Shown here piece by piece: positions 50,344 to 60,211 of a stretch of DNA of 64,000 nt; positions within the stretch are counted from its first letter, which is position 1, and each line of letters opens with the position of its first letter. Under the pieces are notes generated by a model, which was not told where the DNA came from, made no database searches, and saw only the letters and a list, made by a program, of their open reading frames with translations. The DNA lies in the NCBI GenBank assembly GCA_900102115.1, contig FNAW01000001.1:248001-312000 (forward strand), in the 5' to 3' direction. Source of the stretch: Blastococcus fimeti. Its GTDB lineage: Bacteria; Actinomycetota; Actinomycetes; Mycobacteriales; Geodermatophilaceae. A program made the translations under genes and the position numbers.

Positions 50344-51755
50344 CGCGGCTGCGCGGCCAGCTCCCGCCACAGGTGGGCGGCGGCCTCGGCGCACCGGTGC
50401 AGCATCGACAGCAGCACCCGCTCGTTCGGCGAGTGGATCCGGTCGGTGGGCAGCCCCGCGCCGAGGAACAGCAGCGGTGCGCCGAGCGCCTCGACCAGGT
50501 CGGCCTCCGGGCCGCTGCCGCCCTCGCGGGTGAACAGGACGTCGGCGGGGTCGGTGTCGAAAGCCTGCCCGATCGCGCTGAGCAGGGCGTCCATCGCCGG
50601 GGAGTCCAGGTCGCTGGCGCACGGTGCGACGCCGCCCGGCGGGGTGTGCACCTCGGCCACGATGCCGTCGGGGACGTTGGCCTCGACCCACGCCCGCAGC
50701 TGCGGCCCGACGTCCTCCGGGCGCTGGTCGGAGACCAGCCGGAAGGTGACCTTGGCGTGCGCCTCGGCCGGGATGATCGTCTTGTGGCCGGGGCCGGTGT
50801 ACCCGCCCCACATGCCGTTGACCTCGGCGGTCGGCCGGGCGCCGGTGCGCTCCAGCGTGCTGTAGCCGGCCTCCCCGTAGGTGGCGCGGGAGGCGGCGGG
50901 GCCGGCCAGCCACGCCTGCTCGTCGAACGGCACCCGGCTCATCAGCTCGCGCTCGCGGTCGGACAGCGGGCGGACCCTGTCGTAGAAGCCGGGCAGGGTG
51001 ATCCGACCGTGCTCGTCGTGCAGCGTCGCCAGCAGCTCGGCGAGGGCGTGCAGCGGATTGGGGACCGCGCCCCCGAAGGAGCCGGAGTGGAGGTCGACCG
51101 CCGGACCGCGCAGGGTGATCTCGGCGTCGGCGAGGCCGCGCATGGCGGTGACCGCGCTCGGCACGTCGGGTGCGGCCATGCCGGTGTCGGACACGACGAC
51201 GACGTCGCAGGCCAGCCGGTCGCGCCGCTCCTGGAGGAGGGCGGCGAAGTGCGGGGAGCCGGACTCCTCCTCGCCCTCGATCAGCAGCTTCACGGTGACC
51301 GCCGGGGTGTCCCGGCCGGTGGCGGCGAGGTGCGCGCGGATGCCGAGCAGGTGGAAGGCGACGTTGCCCTTGTCGTCGATCGCGCCGCGGGCGTGCAGCT
51401 CGGGCCCGTCCTCGCCCTCGACCACGGTGGGCTCGAACGGCGGGTGCACCCACAGCTCGGGCGGGTCGACCGGCTGCACGTCGTGGTGGCCGTAGACCAG
51501 CGCCACCGGCGCCCCGGCGTCGGCGCTGGGCCACTCCGCGAAGACGGCCGGCGCCCCGGCGGTGGGCCAGATCTCCACGGTCGGGAACCCGGTGCGGCGC
51601 AGCGCCCCGGCCAGCCACTCGGCGCTGGCGGCGACGTCGGGGGCGTGCGCCGGGTCGGCCGAGATCGACGGGATGCGCAGCCACGCGTCGAGATCGGCGT
51701 GCAAATCCTCGAGGTGGGCGGAGACGAACGCGCGTTCCGGGCTGCTGCTGGTCAC
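50340..51755 (-). CDS. M20 family dipeptidase
   Basis: A 471-residue zinc peptidase. Metal ligands are in YGHHDVQPVD (His, Asp), RGAIDDKGN (Asp), IEGEEESGS (catalytic Glu pair), SDTG and the last His before IHSPNE. It fits the dipeptidase subgroup that carries a dimerisation lid. The GTG at 51755 is chosen because TACCGT lies 8 bases upstream (leaderless). An ATG at 51785 with a fair ribosome site would add 10 residues. Stop codons overlap the preceding convergent gene in CTAG. Confidence 0.9.
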   Translation of the reverse strand: MTSSSPERAFVSAHLEDLHADLDAWLRIPSISADPAHAPDVAASAEWLAGALRRTGFPTVEIWPTAGAPAVFAEWPSADAGAPVALVYGHHDVQPVDPPELWVHPPFEPTVVEGEDGPELHARGAIDDKGNVAFHLLGIRAHLAATGRDTPAVTVKLLIEGEEESGSPHFAALLQERRDRLACDVVVVSDTGMAAPDVPSAVTAMRGLADAEITLRGPAVDLHSGSFGGAVPNPLHALAELLATLHDEHGRITLPGFYDRVRPLSDRERELMSRVPFDEQAWLAGPAASRATYGEAGYSTLERTGARPTAEVNGMWGGYTGPGHKTIIPAEAHAKVTFRLVSDQRPEDVGPQLRAWVEANVPDGIVAEVHTPPGGVAPCASDLDSPAMDALLSAIGQAFDTDPADVLFTREGGSGPEADLVEALGAPLLFLGAGLPTDRIHSPNERVLLSMLHRCAEAAAHLWRELAAQPR

Positions 51756-51763
51756 GGCTGCCG

Positions 51764-51769
51764 ACGGTA
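51764..51769 (-). promoter_or_regulatory. -10 box of the M20 dipeptidase gene
   Basis: The minus strand reads TACCGT 8 bases before the GTG at 51755, a leaderless arrangement. Confidence 0.4.
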
Positions 51770-51799
51770 GTGCCGTGCGCGGCATCACCGGCTCCCGGC

Positions 51800-51805
51800 T
51801 AGCGT
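51800..51805 (+). promoter_or_regulatory. -10 box of a leaderless hydrolase gene
   Basis: TAGCGT ends 7 bases before the ATG at 51813. Confidence 0.5.
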
Positions 51806-51812
51806 CCGGGGC

Positions 51813-52658
51813 ATGGCCGGAGAACTGCTGCGCACCGATGTCGGCGACCTCACCTTCGACGTGCGCGTCGACGGTCCCGAGGACGGGCGGCCGGTGCTGC
51901 TGCTGCACGGCTTTCCGGAGACCTCGGCGTCCTGGGCGGCGGTGACGCCGCTGCTCACCCAGGCCGGGCTGCGCACCTACGCCCCCGACCAGCTCGGCTA
52001 CTCCCCCGGCGCCCGCCCGGCCGACGTCGACGCCTACTCGATGCAGAACCTGGCGCAGGTCACCGCGGACCTGATGACCGCCCTGGAGATCCCGGTCGCC
52101 GACGTCGTCGGCCACGACTGGGGGGCCAACGTCGCGTGGACGCTGGCCGCCTGGCACGCCGACCGCGTGCGGTCGCTGACCGCGGTGTCGGTGCCGCACC
52201 CGGCCGCCTACACCGCCGCCTTCCGCGTCGACCCGGAGCAGAAGGAGCGCTCGGCCTACATCCGGCTGTTCTGGCAGGAGGGCAAGGCCGAGGAGGTGCT
52301 GCTGGCCGACGGCGCCCGCCGGCTGCGCGGGATGTACGACGTCGAGAACAGCGGCATCTCCCCCGAGACCGTCGACGAGTACGTGAGCGTGCTGTCGGCG
52401 CCGGGGGCGCTGACGGCCGCGCTCAACTGGTACCGCGCGATGAGCTCCGGCGTCCGGCTGGACGCGGTGCAGGTGCCGACCACCTACGTGTGGAGCGACC
52501 GCGACGTCGCCATCGGGGCGACCGCCGCCGACGCGTGCGCCGGGTTCGTCACCGGCGACTACCGGATGGTGACGCTCCCGGGCGTCACGCACTGGATCCC
52601 GGAGCAGGCACCCGAGCAGCTCGCCGCGGCGATCCTGGACCGGATCGCCTCCAGCTGA
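51813..52658 (+). CDS. Alpha/beta hydrolase, epoxide hydrolase-like
   Basis: A 281-residue hydrolase with LLHGFPETSASWAAV, the Asp nucleophile elbow VVGHDWGANVAW, an Asp in YVWSDRDVAIG, and the catalytic His in LPGVTHWIPEQAPE. The Asp nucleophile is as in epoxide hydrolases and haloalkane dehalogenases, similar to the hydrolase at 25726-26607 but not a close copy. The substrate is unknown. The stop lies in the arm of a convergent hairpin. Confidence 0.87.
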   Translation: MAGELLRTDVGDLTFDVRVDGPEDGRPVLLLHGFPETSASWAAVTPLLTQAGLRTYAPDQLGYSPGARPADVDAYSMQNLAQVTADLMTALEIPVADVVGHDWGANVAWTLAAWHADRVRSLTAVSVPHPAAYTAAFRVDPEQKERSAYIRLFWQEGKAEEVLLADGARRLRGMYDVENSGISPETVDEYVSVLSAPGALTAALNWYRAMSSGVRLDAVQVPTTYVWSDRDVAIGATAADACAGFVTGDYRMVTLPGVTHWIPEQAPEQLAAAILDRIASS

Positions 52659-52675
52659 CCGGTCCCCGGGGTCAG
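52655..52675. terminator. Bidirectional hairpin holding both stop codons
   Basis: CTGACC and GGTCAG pair across 9 bases. The TGA of the hydrolase (52656-52658) and the stop of the GNAT gene (52672-52674) lie in the two arms. Confidence 0.4.
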
Positions 52676-53166
52676 AGCATCTTGTAGTAGCGGACCTGCG
52701 GGAACGGCCGGAAGCCGGCCTTCTCGTAGGCGGCGCGGGCGGGCGCGTGACCCGGATCGCCGCCGGTGCCGATGACCGCGAGCACCGACCCGTGCGCGCG
52801 GGCCTCCTCGACCGCGTGCGCGATCAGCGCGTCGGCGATGCCGCGGCGCTGGTGCTCCGGGTCGACCGCGACCATGTCGATCTCGCTGCTGTCCGGCTCG
52901 CCGTGCGTCGCGTCGTGGTGGACCACCGCGACGAAGCCGACCGGCCGGCCGCCGTCGTCGGCGACCCAGGTGCGCGTGCCCGCGTCCCGGACGACGCCGT
53001 CGACCGCGGCGGCCTGCATCGCCCGCCAGTCCGGGTAGAGGTGCCGGTAGACGGCCTCCCCCATGGCGGTGCGGAACGACTCGAACACCGGCGCCCAGGC
53101 GCGCAGCGACAGGTCGACGACCGCGTCGATGTCGGACTCGGCGAGGGCGCGGATCGTCACGGGCAC
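52672..53166 (-). CDS. GNAT family N-acetyltransferase
   Basis: A 164-residue GNAT protein. The acetyl-CoA loop is DPEHQRRGIADALIAHAVEEA, with the later ARAAYEKAGFRPFP. N-terminal IRALAESDIDAVVDLSLRAW is typical. The substrate is unknown. The start is GTG at 53166, upstream of which is a 45-base gap to the YciI gene. Confidence 0.86.
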   Translation of the reverse strand: MPVTIRALAESDIDAVVDLSLRAWAPVFESFRTAMGEAVYRHLYPDWRAMQAAAVDGVVRDAGTRTWVADDGGRPVGFVAVVHHDATHGEPDSSEIDMVAVDPEHQRRGIADALIAHAVEEARAHGSVLAVIGTGGDPGHAPARAAYEKAGFRPFPQVRYYKML

Positions 53167-53211
53167 GGGGTCACTGTCCAGGCCCGGTCAACCGCTTTCC
53201 GGACCCGCGCC

Positions 53212-53577
53212 CTACGCCGGGATCTCCTGGAAGGCCCGGACCTCGATCCGGGAACCGAGCGCCTTGGACGCCTTGGCGGCCCAGGAGACGGCAGCCTCGC
53301 GGTCCGGTACCTCGATCACCCACAGGCCACCGAGGTACTCCGGCGCCTGCGTGAACGGCTCGTCGGCGAGGGCGAGGTCGTCACCTGTGTGGTCGACGGT
53401 GACCGCGGTCGACGGCGGGTGCAGTCCCCCCGCGAAGACCAGGGCGCCCGACCCCTGCAGCTCCTCGATGAAGGCGAGAGCCACCGCCATCGTGGCTTCC
53501 AGCTCGGAGGGATCCATCGTCGCCATCGTGGGCTCCTCGGCCGAGTCGTGCGGCATGGACAGCAGGTACTGCGTCAC
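53212..53577 (-). CDS. YciI-like protein
   Basis: A 121-residue YCII-domain protein with the pattern QYLLSMPHDSAEEP, FIEELQGSGALVFAGGLHPP and EYLGGLWVIEVPDREAAVSW. The family has a ferredoxin-like dimer with an Asp-His pair of unclear function and often sits near sigma factors; none is near here. Start codon is GTG at 53577. Confidence 0.83.
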   Translation of the reverse strand: MTQYLLSMPHDSAEEPTMATMDPSELEATMAVALAFIEELQGSGALVFAGGLHPPSTAVTVDHTGDDLALADEPFTQAPEYLGGLWVIEVPDREAAVSWAAKASKALGSRIEVRAFQEIPA

Positions 53578-53714
53578 GGTGCGCCTCCGGGTCGTCGCGG
53601 CGGCCCGTCCGGCCGCACACGAGTGGATGACCCCGGACGCTGCCGGATCTCATCGGTCGGCGCCGTCGGGTAGGACGCCCTGCCCCGGGACGCCGAGCCA
53701 GTCCCCCGAGCCGG

Positions 53715-56700
53715 TCAGTCGCCGGCGCCGGTGACCAGGGCCAGCAGCGCCTGCTCCCCGAGCAGGTCGACCGGGCGGAGGGTGAGCCCTGCGGCGACGT
53801 GGTGGAACCCGGCGCTCACCTGCTCCACCGGGACACCGGTGAGCCGCGACCAGCCCAGCCGGTAGGCGGCGAGCTGGACGCCGGCCGCGGCGAGCTCCGC
53901 GCCGGTCGGCGGCGGGCCGGTCTTCCAGTCGATGACCTCGTAGCCGCCGTCCTCGCGCCGGAACACCGCGTCGATCCGTCCGCGCAGCGTGAGCGGCCCC
54001 AGGGGCGTCTCGAAGGGCACCTCGACCTCGAGGGGCTGGCGGTCGGCCCACTCGCCGGCCAGGAACGCCTCCTGCAGCTGGGCGAGCGCGGCGTCGGGGG
54101 CGGCGAACTCGTCCCCGGAGCCGGGCAGCTCGTCGAGGTCGACCAGCCGCGCGGCACCGAACCGCTCCTCCAGCCAGGTGTGGAAGGCGGTCCCCCGCCG
54201 GGCCTGGGGTGCCGGAGCAGCAGGCATCGGCCGGCGCAGCCGCCGGGCCAGCTCGCCGGGGTCGCGGCGCAGCGTGACCAGCGCGGACACCGACAGGTGC
54301 GAGGGCAACGGGACGTCGACGGTCGACCCGGCGTGACGGGCGCGCTCGCGCAGCAGCAGGTCGGCGTCGCGCACCCAGGAGGCGACCAGCGGGTCGTCGT
54401 CGCCGAGGGACCGCTCCGGGTCCAGCGGGTGCGGAGCCGCCGCCTCCACCAGCTCGGCGGCCGCGCTGAGCGCGCGGCGCCGGCGGGCCGACAGCGGGTC
54501 GGTCGGCCAGCTCCCGATCGGCCACTCCTCGAGCGCCGGGTTGGTGGCGCCGTCGGCGGGGGCGGGGGCCCAGTGCACGACCTCGCCGGCGCCGGCCTCG
54601 CAGGCCTCCTTCGCGGTGTGCAGCAGCACCGACGGGCCGCAGGGGTTGACGCCGTCGCGCCACCAGCTGCCCGAGCACAGCAGCAGGTGCCGGGCGCGCG
54701 TCACCGCGACGTACCCGAGCCGGATCTCCTCGTCGCGACCGAAGTCCTTCCAGTCCTGCACGTACTGCTCGAGCGCGTCCCGCACGGCGGCCTGGTCGCC
54801 GGAGCCGGGCACCGGGAGCGTGAGCGTCGGCAGCTCGGCGCGGTCGGTGAGCCGCAGGTCGGCTGGGACGGCGCCCGGGTCCTTGATCCAGGAGTCGCTG
54901 GCGTTGCTGCGCGAGGGGAACTGGTCGACGGTCATCCCCGGCACGGCGACGACGTCCCACTCCAGGCCCTTGGCGGAGTGGCCGGTGAGCAGCTGCACCG
55001 CCTCGGGGTTGACCGCCACCTCACCGGGCTCCAGGCCGCGCTCGCGCTCCTCGGCGTCCCGCAGGTAGCCGAGGAAGGCCGGCAGCGAGGGCAGGTCGGC
55101 GAGCTCGGTGAACTCCGCCGCGACGGAGTGCAGCGCGTCCAGATGGGCGCGGGCACCGGCCGGGCTGGCCTCGGGCGCGCTGGCCAGCTCGGTCTCCAGC
55201 CCCAGGGTGCGGGCGACCTCGTCGACCAGGTCGGGCAGCGACTCCCCCAGCCGGTTGCGCAGGTGCGCGAGCTCGGCGCCCAGGCGGCGCAGCCGGCGGT
55301 GCCCGTCGGGTGAGTAGTCGCCGGGCTCGCCGAGGTCGTCCAGCGCCTCCACGATCGAGCCGCGCTCGACCGGCGCCTCGACCACCGGCGCGGCGCCCTC
55401 GCCGTCCGGCGGCGACGGACGGCGGGCGTGCACGAGGGCCCGGGCGCGTGCCTCGAGGGCGGCGAGGTCCCGCGGACCGATCCGCCAGCGGGCGCCGGTG
55501 AGCAGCCGGCCGAGCGCATCGCCCGCGGTCGGGTCGACCAGCACGGTCAGGGTGGCCACCACGTCGGACACCTCGGGCACCTCGAGCAGCCCGCCGAGGC
55601 CCACGACCTCGACCGGCAGCCCGCGCTCGCGCAGGGCGGCGGCGATGCCGGGCAGCTGCTTGCGGGTGCGGGCCAGCACGGCCACGGTCGGGTGCGCGCC
55701 GTCGGACCGGGCGACGAGCGGGTCCTCGTTCCGCCAGCAGGCGGCCAGCCGGTCGGCCAGCGCCGCGGTCTCGTCGGCGATCGTGTCGTAGAGACCGACG
55801 GTGACCGCGCCGCGGCCGGCCGTCGGCGCCGGTGCCAGGTCGGGCAAGGAGTGCCTGGGCGGCGGGAGCATCCCGGAGACCGCGTTGGCGACGGCCAGGA
55901 CGGTCTCGTCGTTGCGCCAGCTCGTGGCCAGGGTGAGCCGCTGGGCCCGCAGCGGTCCGCGCCCGGGGAAGGTGCGGTCGAAGCGCTCGATCGTGCCGGC
56001 CGAGGCACCGCGCCACCCGTAGATCGACTGCCGCGGGTCGCCGACGGCGAGCACGGGGTGCCCGCTGCTCCCACCGAACAGCGCCTCCAGCATCCGCAGC
56101 TGCCCGACGCTGGTGTCCTGGTACTCGTCGAGCAGCACGATCTTCCAGCGCGCCCGCTCGCGTCGGCCCACCTCGGGCGCGGCGACGGCGATGCGCGCCG
56201 CGTGGGCCACCTGGTCGGCGTAGTCGATCGAGCCCATGGCCCGCTTGCGCGCCTCGAACGCCTCCACGAGCGGCAGCAGCGCGACCCGGGCCCGCTGCCG
56301 GGCGAGCATCTCGGTCACCGCCGCGTAGGGCCCGCGCTTCTTGGGGGCGTCGGCGTAGCCGGCGACCTGCGCCTCGAGCCGCGCCGTCCAGGCGCGCAGC
56401 GCCGCCGGGCTCACGTCGTGCTCGCCCATCTCGCCCGCCAGGGCCAGCACGTCCTCGACCGTGGTGAGCGGGGTGAGCGGGACGTCGCTCATGTCGCCGG
56501 TCCAGGCCGAGACCACGGTGGCGGCCTGGCCCCAGCACATCGCCGGGCCGAGCACGCCGGCGCCGGGCTCGACGCCGATCCGCAGCCCGTGCTCGGCGAC
56601 CAGCGCGGCGGCGTAGCCGTGGTAGGTCGCGACGGTCGGCTGGGCGATGGCCAGGCGATCGCGCAGCCCGGGCTCGGTGTCGGGGTGCCGCGCGAGGGCT

Positions 56701-57026
56701 CCGAGCCGCAGGTGCACGCGCTCGTTGAGCTCGCTGGCGGCCTTGCGGGTGAAGGTCAGGCCCAGGATCTCCTCGGGCTCGACCACCCGGTTGGCGACCA
56801 GCCACGAGACCCGTGCGGCCATCGTCTCGGTCTTGCCGGAGCCCGCGCCGGCGACGACCACGAGCGGCCGGTCGGCGGGTGCCTCGACCACGCGGGCCTG
56901 CTCCGCCGAGGGCGCGTACGACAGGCCGCAGCGGGCCGCGACCTCCGCCGGGGTGAGGATCCGGCGGGGCTCGGCCGGCTCGGGGGCGGCGTCGCCGAGG
57001 AGGTCGTCGAAGGAGAGCTGGCTCAT
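53715..57026 (-). CDS. adnB: Helicase-nuclease AdnB
   Basis: A 1103-residue subunit of the AdnAB resection enzyme. Walker A is GAGSGKTETMA (60-70), motif II is VLLDEYQDTS, and a RecB-type nuclease motif VIDWKTG (1031-1037) with QLAAYR follows. Mycobacterial AdnB is of the same length. AdnAB makes 3' overhangs for recombination. The ATG at 57026 overlaps the adnA stop by ATGA, so the pair is co-translated. Confidence 0.93.
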   Translation of the reverse strand: MSQLSFDDLLGDAAPEPAEPRRILTPAEVAARCGLSYAPSAEQARVVEAPADRPLVVVAGAGSGKTETMAARVSWLVANRVVEPEEILGLTFTRKAASELNERVHLRLGALARHPDTEPGLRDRLAIAQPTVATYHGYAAALVAEHGLRIGVEPGAGVLGPAMCWGQAATVVSAWTGDMSDVPLTPLTTVEDVLALAGEMGEHDVSPAALRAWTARLEAQVAGYADAPKKRGPYAAVTEMLARQRARVALLPLVEAFEARKRAMGSIDYADQVAHAARIAVAAPEVGRRERARWKIVLLDEYQDTSVGQLRMLEALFGGSSGHPVLAVGDPRQSIYGWRGASAGTIERFDRTFPGRGPLRAQRLTLATSWRNDETVLAVANAVSGMLPPPRHSLPDLAPAPTAGRGAVTVGLYDTIADETAALADRLAACWRNEDPLVARSDGAHPTVAVLARTRKQLPGIAAALRERGLPVEVVGLGGLLEVPEVSDVVATLTVLVDPTAGDALGRLLTGARWRIGPRDLAALEARARALVHARRPSPPDGEGAAPVVEAPVERGSIVEALDDLGEPGDYSPDGHRRLRRLGAELAHLRNRLGESLPDLVDEVARTLGLETELASAPEASPAGARAHLDALHSVAAEFTELADLPSLPAFLGYLRDAEERERGLEPGEVAVNPEAVQLLTGHSAKGLEWDVVAVPGMTVDQFPSRSNASDSWIKDPGAVPADLRLTDRAELPTLTLPVPGSGDQAAVRDALEQYVQDWKDFGRDEEIRLGYVAVTRARHLLLCSGSWWRDGVNPCGPSVLLHTAKEACEAGAGEVVHWAPAPADGATNPALEEWPIGSWPTDPLSARRRRALSAAAELVEAAAPHPLDPERSLGDDDPLVASWVRDADLLLRERARHAGSTVDVPLPSHLSVSALVTLRRDPGELARRLRRPMPAAPAPQARRGTAFHTWLEERFGAARLVDLDELPGSGDEFAAPDAALAQLQEAFLAGEWADRQPLEVEVPFETPLGPLTLRGRIDAVFRREDGGYEVIDWKTGPPPTGAELAAAGVQLAAYRLGWSRLTGVPVEQVSAGFHHVAAGLTLRPVDLLGEQALLALVTGAGD

Positions 57027-60000
57027 CCGGTCACCTGCCGGCCGCGCTCGTGCATCGGGCAGCTGCGCCGCGCCGGGCAGCGGGCGCAGTGGCTGCCGGT
57101 GCGCACCTCGAACGTCGCCGCACCCATGCCCTCGCCCATCTCCGTGATCAGCTCACCCGCCCACGTGGTCTCCACCGGCACGTCGGCCGGGAGCGGCGGC
57201 TGGTGCTGCTCCTTGGCCTTCGCGCCGCTGCCGACCTGCAGCAGCGCCGCACCGCCGGGCACCCCGCCGTGCTCGCCGAAGCCCCCGGCCGCCACGGCCA
57301 CCTGGTAGGCGGCCAGCTGCCCGTGCTCCTCGGTGTTCTTGGCGACGGTCTTGCCGGTCTTGAGGTCGACCACCACGAGCCGCCCGTCGGCGTCCCGCTC
57401 GAGCCGGTCCACCTGACCGCGCAGGCGGGCCCGGCCGACCAGCACGTCGAAGTTCTCCTCCACGCCGACCAGCTCGCGGTCGTTCGCGGCATGCCAGCGC
57501 AGGAAGCGGGCCAGCATGTCCTGCGCCGACCGGCGCTGGCGCTGGTCGGCCCAGCCCGGGCCGAGGTCGAGCTGGTCGAGCTCCCCGTCGAGCGCGGCGG
57601 GCGCCTCGGCGGCCGGCAGCCCCTCCGCGACCTGCTGGGCGATCGCGTGCACCGCGGTGCCCACCGTGCGGGTCGAGTCGGGCGAGGCCTCGGCGCCCAC
57701 GGCGCCGAGCACCCACCGCAGCGGGCAGCGCTGGAAGGTCTCGATGTGGGAGGGGCGGACGCGCACGTCGGCCTCCTCGGGAACCAGCGGGGCGTCGTCC
57801 GACAGCGGGGCCAGGCCCCACCAGTGCCGCGGCGAGGCGCCCGGGACGCCCTCGTCGGCGAGCCGGCGCAGCACCGACGCGGCCGCCGACCTCCGGGTGG
57901 CGGGGGTGGTCGGGTCGGTGACCGCCCGGCGCAGCTCGGCGACCAGCGCCGGCAGCGTCAGCGAGCGGGGCAGCTCGGTGAGCACCCGGCCGTCCTCCGG
58001 CGCCGGCTCCACCAGGTCGAGGAAGCGCGAGGCGGTGGCCCCGGCGTCGGCGCCGTCGAGAGCGCCCTGCACCGCGGTGACCAGCAGCCGCCGGCGGGCC
58101 CGGGTGACCGCGACGTAGAACAGCCGCCGCTCCTCCGCCAGCGCCAGCGCACGCCGGTCGACCGACGCCCCGTCGATGCCGGCGGCCCGCTCCACGAGAA
58201 CCTCGGCGCCGAGCAGCGAGGAGCGCTCGCTCAGGTTGGGCCACACGCCCTCCTGCACCCCGGCGATGCAGACCAGGTCCCACTCCAGGCCCTTGGACGC
58301 GTGCGCGGTCAGCAGCCGGACCGTCTCCCCGGCGGCGGCGCGGGCGGCGCCGGTGTCGCTGGGCAGCTCCTGGGCGGAGAGGTGGGCGAGGAAGGCGCGG
58401 ACGTCGGCCTTCGGCAGCCGGTCGACGAAGCCGGCCGCGGCGTCGAACAGCGCGACGACGGCGTCGAGGTCGCGGTCCGCGACCGCTCCGGGCGGCCCGC
58501 CGGCGGCGCTGGCCCGGGCCCACTTCGCAGCCAGCCCGCTGGCCTGCCACATCGCCCACAGCACGTCCTCGGCGGTGCCGTCCTGGGCCAGCGCGAACCG
58601 GCCGGCCCCCAGGACGGCCGACACCCGCAGCGCGGGCCGCGCGACGTGGTCGGGCAGCGAGCCGAGCAGCGCGTCGTCCTCCAGCGCCATCGCCAGCGGG
58701 GCGCCCCGCTCGGCGGCGTCGACACCCCGGCGGGCCAGCTCGATCCGGACGGCGCGGCGCAGCCGGCGCAGGTCGAGCACGGTGGCGCCGCCCAGAGGTG
58801 AGGCCAGCAGCGCCTCGGCGCCCGGCTCGTCCAGCCCGGTCGGGACGGCGTCCGCGGGATCGGTGCCGGGACGGGGCAGCAGCGCCCGGAGCGCCCCGAG
58901 GAGCGGGGCGACCGCCGGCTGACCGGCCAGTGGCAGGTCGTCGGAGGACACCCCGATCGGCACGCCCGCGGACGCGAGGGACCGGCGCAGCGGACCGAGC
59001 GCTGCGGCGGTGCGCACGATCACGGCCATCTGCGACCAGGGGACGCCGTCGAGCAGGTGCGCGCGGCGCAGCCGGTCGGCGAGGTAGACGGCCTCGATCG
59101 CGGCGGAGCCGAACACGTGCACCTCGGCCGCGCCCGGGTCCGGGGACTCCCCCGCCGTCAGGCGGCGGTGCTCCCACGGGCCGGGCAGCCCGTCGGCGAC
59201 CTGCCGGCTGATCCGCAGCAGCTCCGCGCCGGACCGGCGGGACACCCCGAGCGACACGCGCCCGGCGGGGCGTCCGTCGGTGTGCCGGAAGCGGTCGGGG
59301 AACTCGCTGATCCCTCGCGGCTCGGCGCCGCGGAAGGCGTAGATCGACTGGTCGGGGTCGCCGACCGCCACCAGGTTGCCGCCGCGGCCGGCGAGCAGCG
59401 CGAGCAGCTCGACCTGCGCCGGATCGGTGTCCTGGTACTCGTCGACGAACAGCCAGCGGGCCCGCTCCCGCTCCTGCCGCAACAGCTCGGCGTCGCCGTC
59501 CAGCTCGAAGATCGCCTGCCGCACCAGTTCGGCGGGGTCGAAGCCCGACGCGTCCCCCCGGCCGAAGGTGGAGAAGGCGGTGACCGCCTCGTACTGCTCC
59601 TGGAAGGCAGCGGCGTGCACCCAGTGCTCACGGCCGGTCTCCCGCCCCCAGGCCGCCAGCCGGCCGGGTACGACGCCGCGCTCGACCGCCCGCAGCAGCA
59701 GCTCGCGCAGCTCGGTGCGGAACCCCTCGGTGCCCAGCGCGGGCGCCAGGTCGGCCGGCCAGCGGACCGCGCCCTCCTCGTCGACGTCGCCGCGCAGCAG
59801 CTCGGCGATCACGGCGTCCTGCTCGGCCGAGGTGAGCAGCCGGGGCGGCGCCTCGCCGCGCAGCAGCGCCGCGCGGCGCAGCACGCCGTAGGCGTAGGAG
59901 TGGAACGTGCGGGCCAGCGGCTCGCGGATCGTCTGCCCGACGCGGGTGGTGATCCGTGTGCGCAGCTCGGCGGCGGCCTTGCGGCTGAACGTCAGGACCA

Positions 60001-60211
60001 GGATCTGCTCGGGATCGACGCCGGCCCCGATGCGGCTCGCGACCGCCTCGACGATCGTGGTGGTCTTGCCCGTACCCGGCCCGGCGAGCACCAGCAGCGG
60101 CCCGGCCGGGTGGTCGACGACGGCCTGCTGCGTCGGGTCGAGCGACGGCGGGGCGGCACGGGGCCGCTCCCCCTGCACGAGCCGGTAGACCGGCGCTCCC
60201 CCCTGTGCCAC
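57023..60211 (-). CDS. adnA: Helicase-nuclease AdnA
   Basis: A 1062-residue partner of AdnB. Walker A is GPGTGKTTTI (44-53), motif II is FVDEYQDTDP, and the nuclease site VVDLKTG is at about 947-953. Four cysteines for an iron-sulfur cluster are in place: one at about 829 (TFQRC) and CARC-x5-C (1042, 1045, 1051) at the end, the AddB/AdnA pattern. GTG at 60211 is used. The frame stays open to 60484 but that stretch looks non-coding and is crossed by a small ORF. Confidence 0.92.
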   Translation of the reverse strand: MAQGGAPVYRLVQGERPRAAPPSLDPTQQAVVDHPAGPLLVLAGPGTGKTTTIVEAVASRIGAGVDPEQILVLTFSRKAAAELRTRITTRVGQTIREPLARTFHSYAYGVLRRAALLRGEAPPRLLTSAEQDAVIAELLRGDVDEEGAVRWPADLAPALGTEGFRTELRELLLRAVERGVVPGRLAAWGRETGREHWVHAAAFQEQYEAVTAFSTFGRGDASGFDPAELVRQAIFELDGDAELLRQERERARWLFVDEYQDTDPAQVELLALLAGRGGNLVAVGDPDQSIYAFRGAEPRGISEFPDRFRHTDGRPAGRVSLGVSRRSGAELLRISRQVADGLPGPWEHRRLTAGESPDPGAAEVHVFGSAAIEAVYLADRLRRAHLLDGVPWSQMAVIVRTAAALGPLRRSLASAGVPIGVSSDDLPLAGQPAVAPLLGALRALLPRPGTDPADAVPTGLDEPGAEALLASPLGGATVLDLRRLRRAVRIELARRGVDAAERGAPLAMALEDDALLGSLPDHVARPALRVSAVLGAGRFALAQDGTAEDVLWAMWQASGLAAKWARASAAGGPPGAVADRDLDAVVALFDAAAGFVDRLPKADVRAFLAHLSAQELPSDTGAARAAAGETVRLLTAHASKGLEWDLVCIAGVQEGVWPNLSERSSLLGAEVLVERAAGIDGASVDRRALALAEERRLFYVAVTRARRRLLVTAVQGALDGADAGATASRFLDLVEPAPEDGRVLTELPRSLTLPALVAELRRAVTDPTTPATRRSAAASVLRRLADEGVPGASPRHWWGLAPLSDDAPLVPEEADVRVRPSHIETFQRCPLRWVLGAVGAEASPDSTRTVGTAVHAIAQQVAEGLPAAEAPAALDGELDQLDLGPGWADQRQRRSAQDMLARFLRWHAANDRELVGVEENFDVLVGRARLRGQVDRLERDADGRLVVVDLKTGKTVAKNTEEHGQLAAYQVAVAAGGFGEHGGVPGGAALLQVGSGAKAKEQHQPPLPADVPVETTWAGELITEMGEGMGAATFEVRTGSHCARCPARRSCPMHERGRQVTG

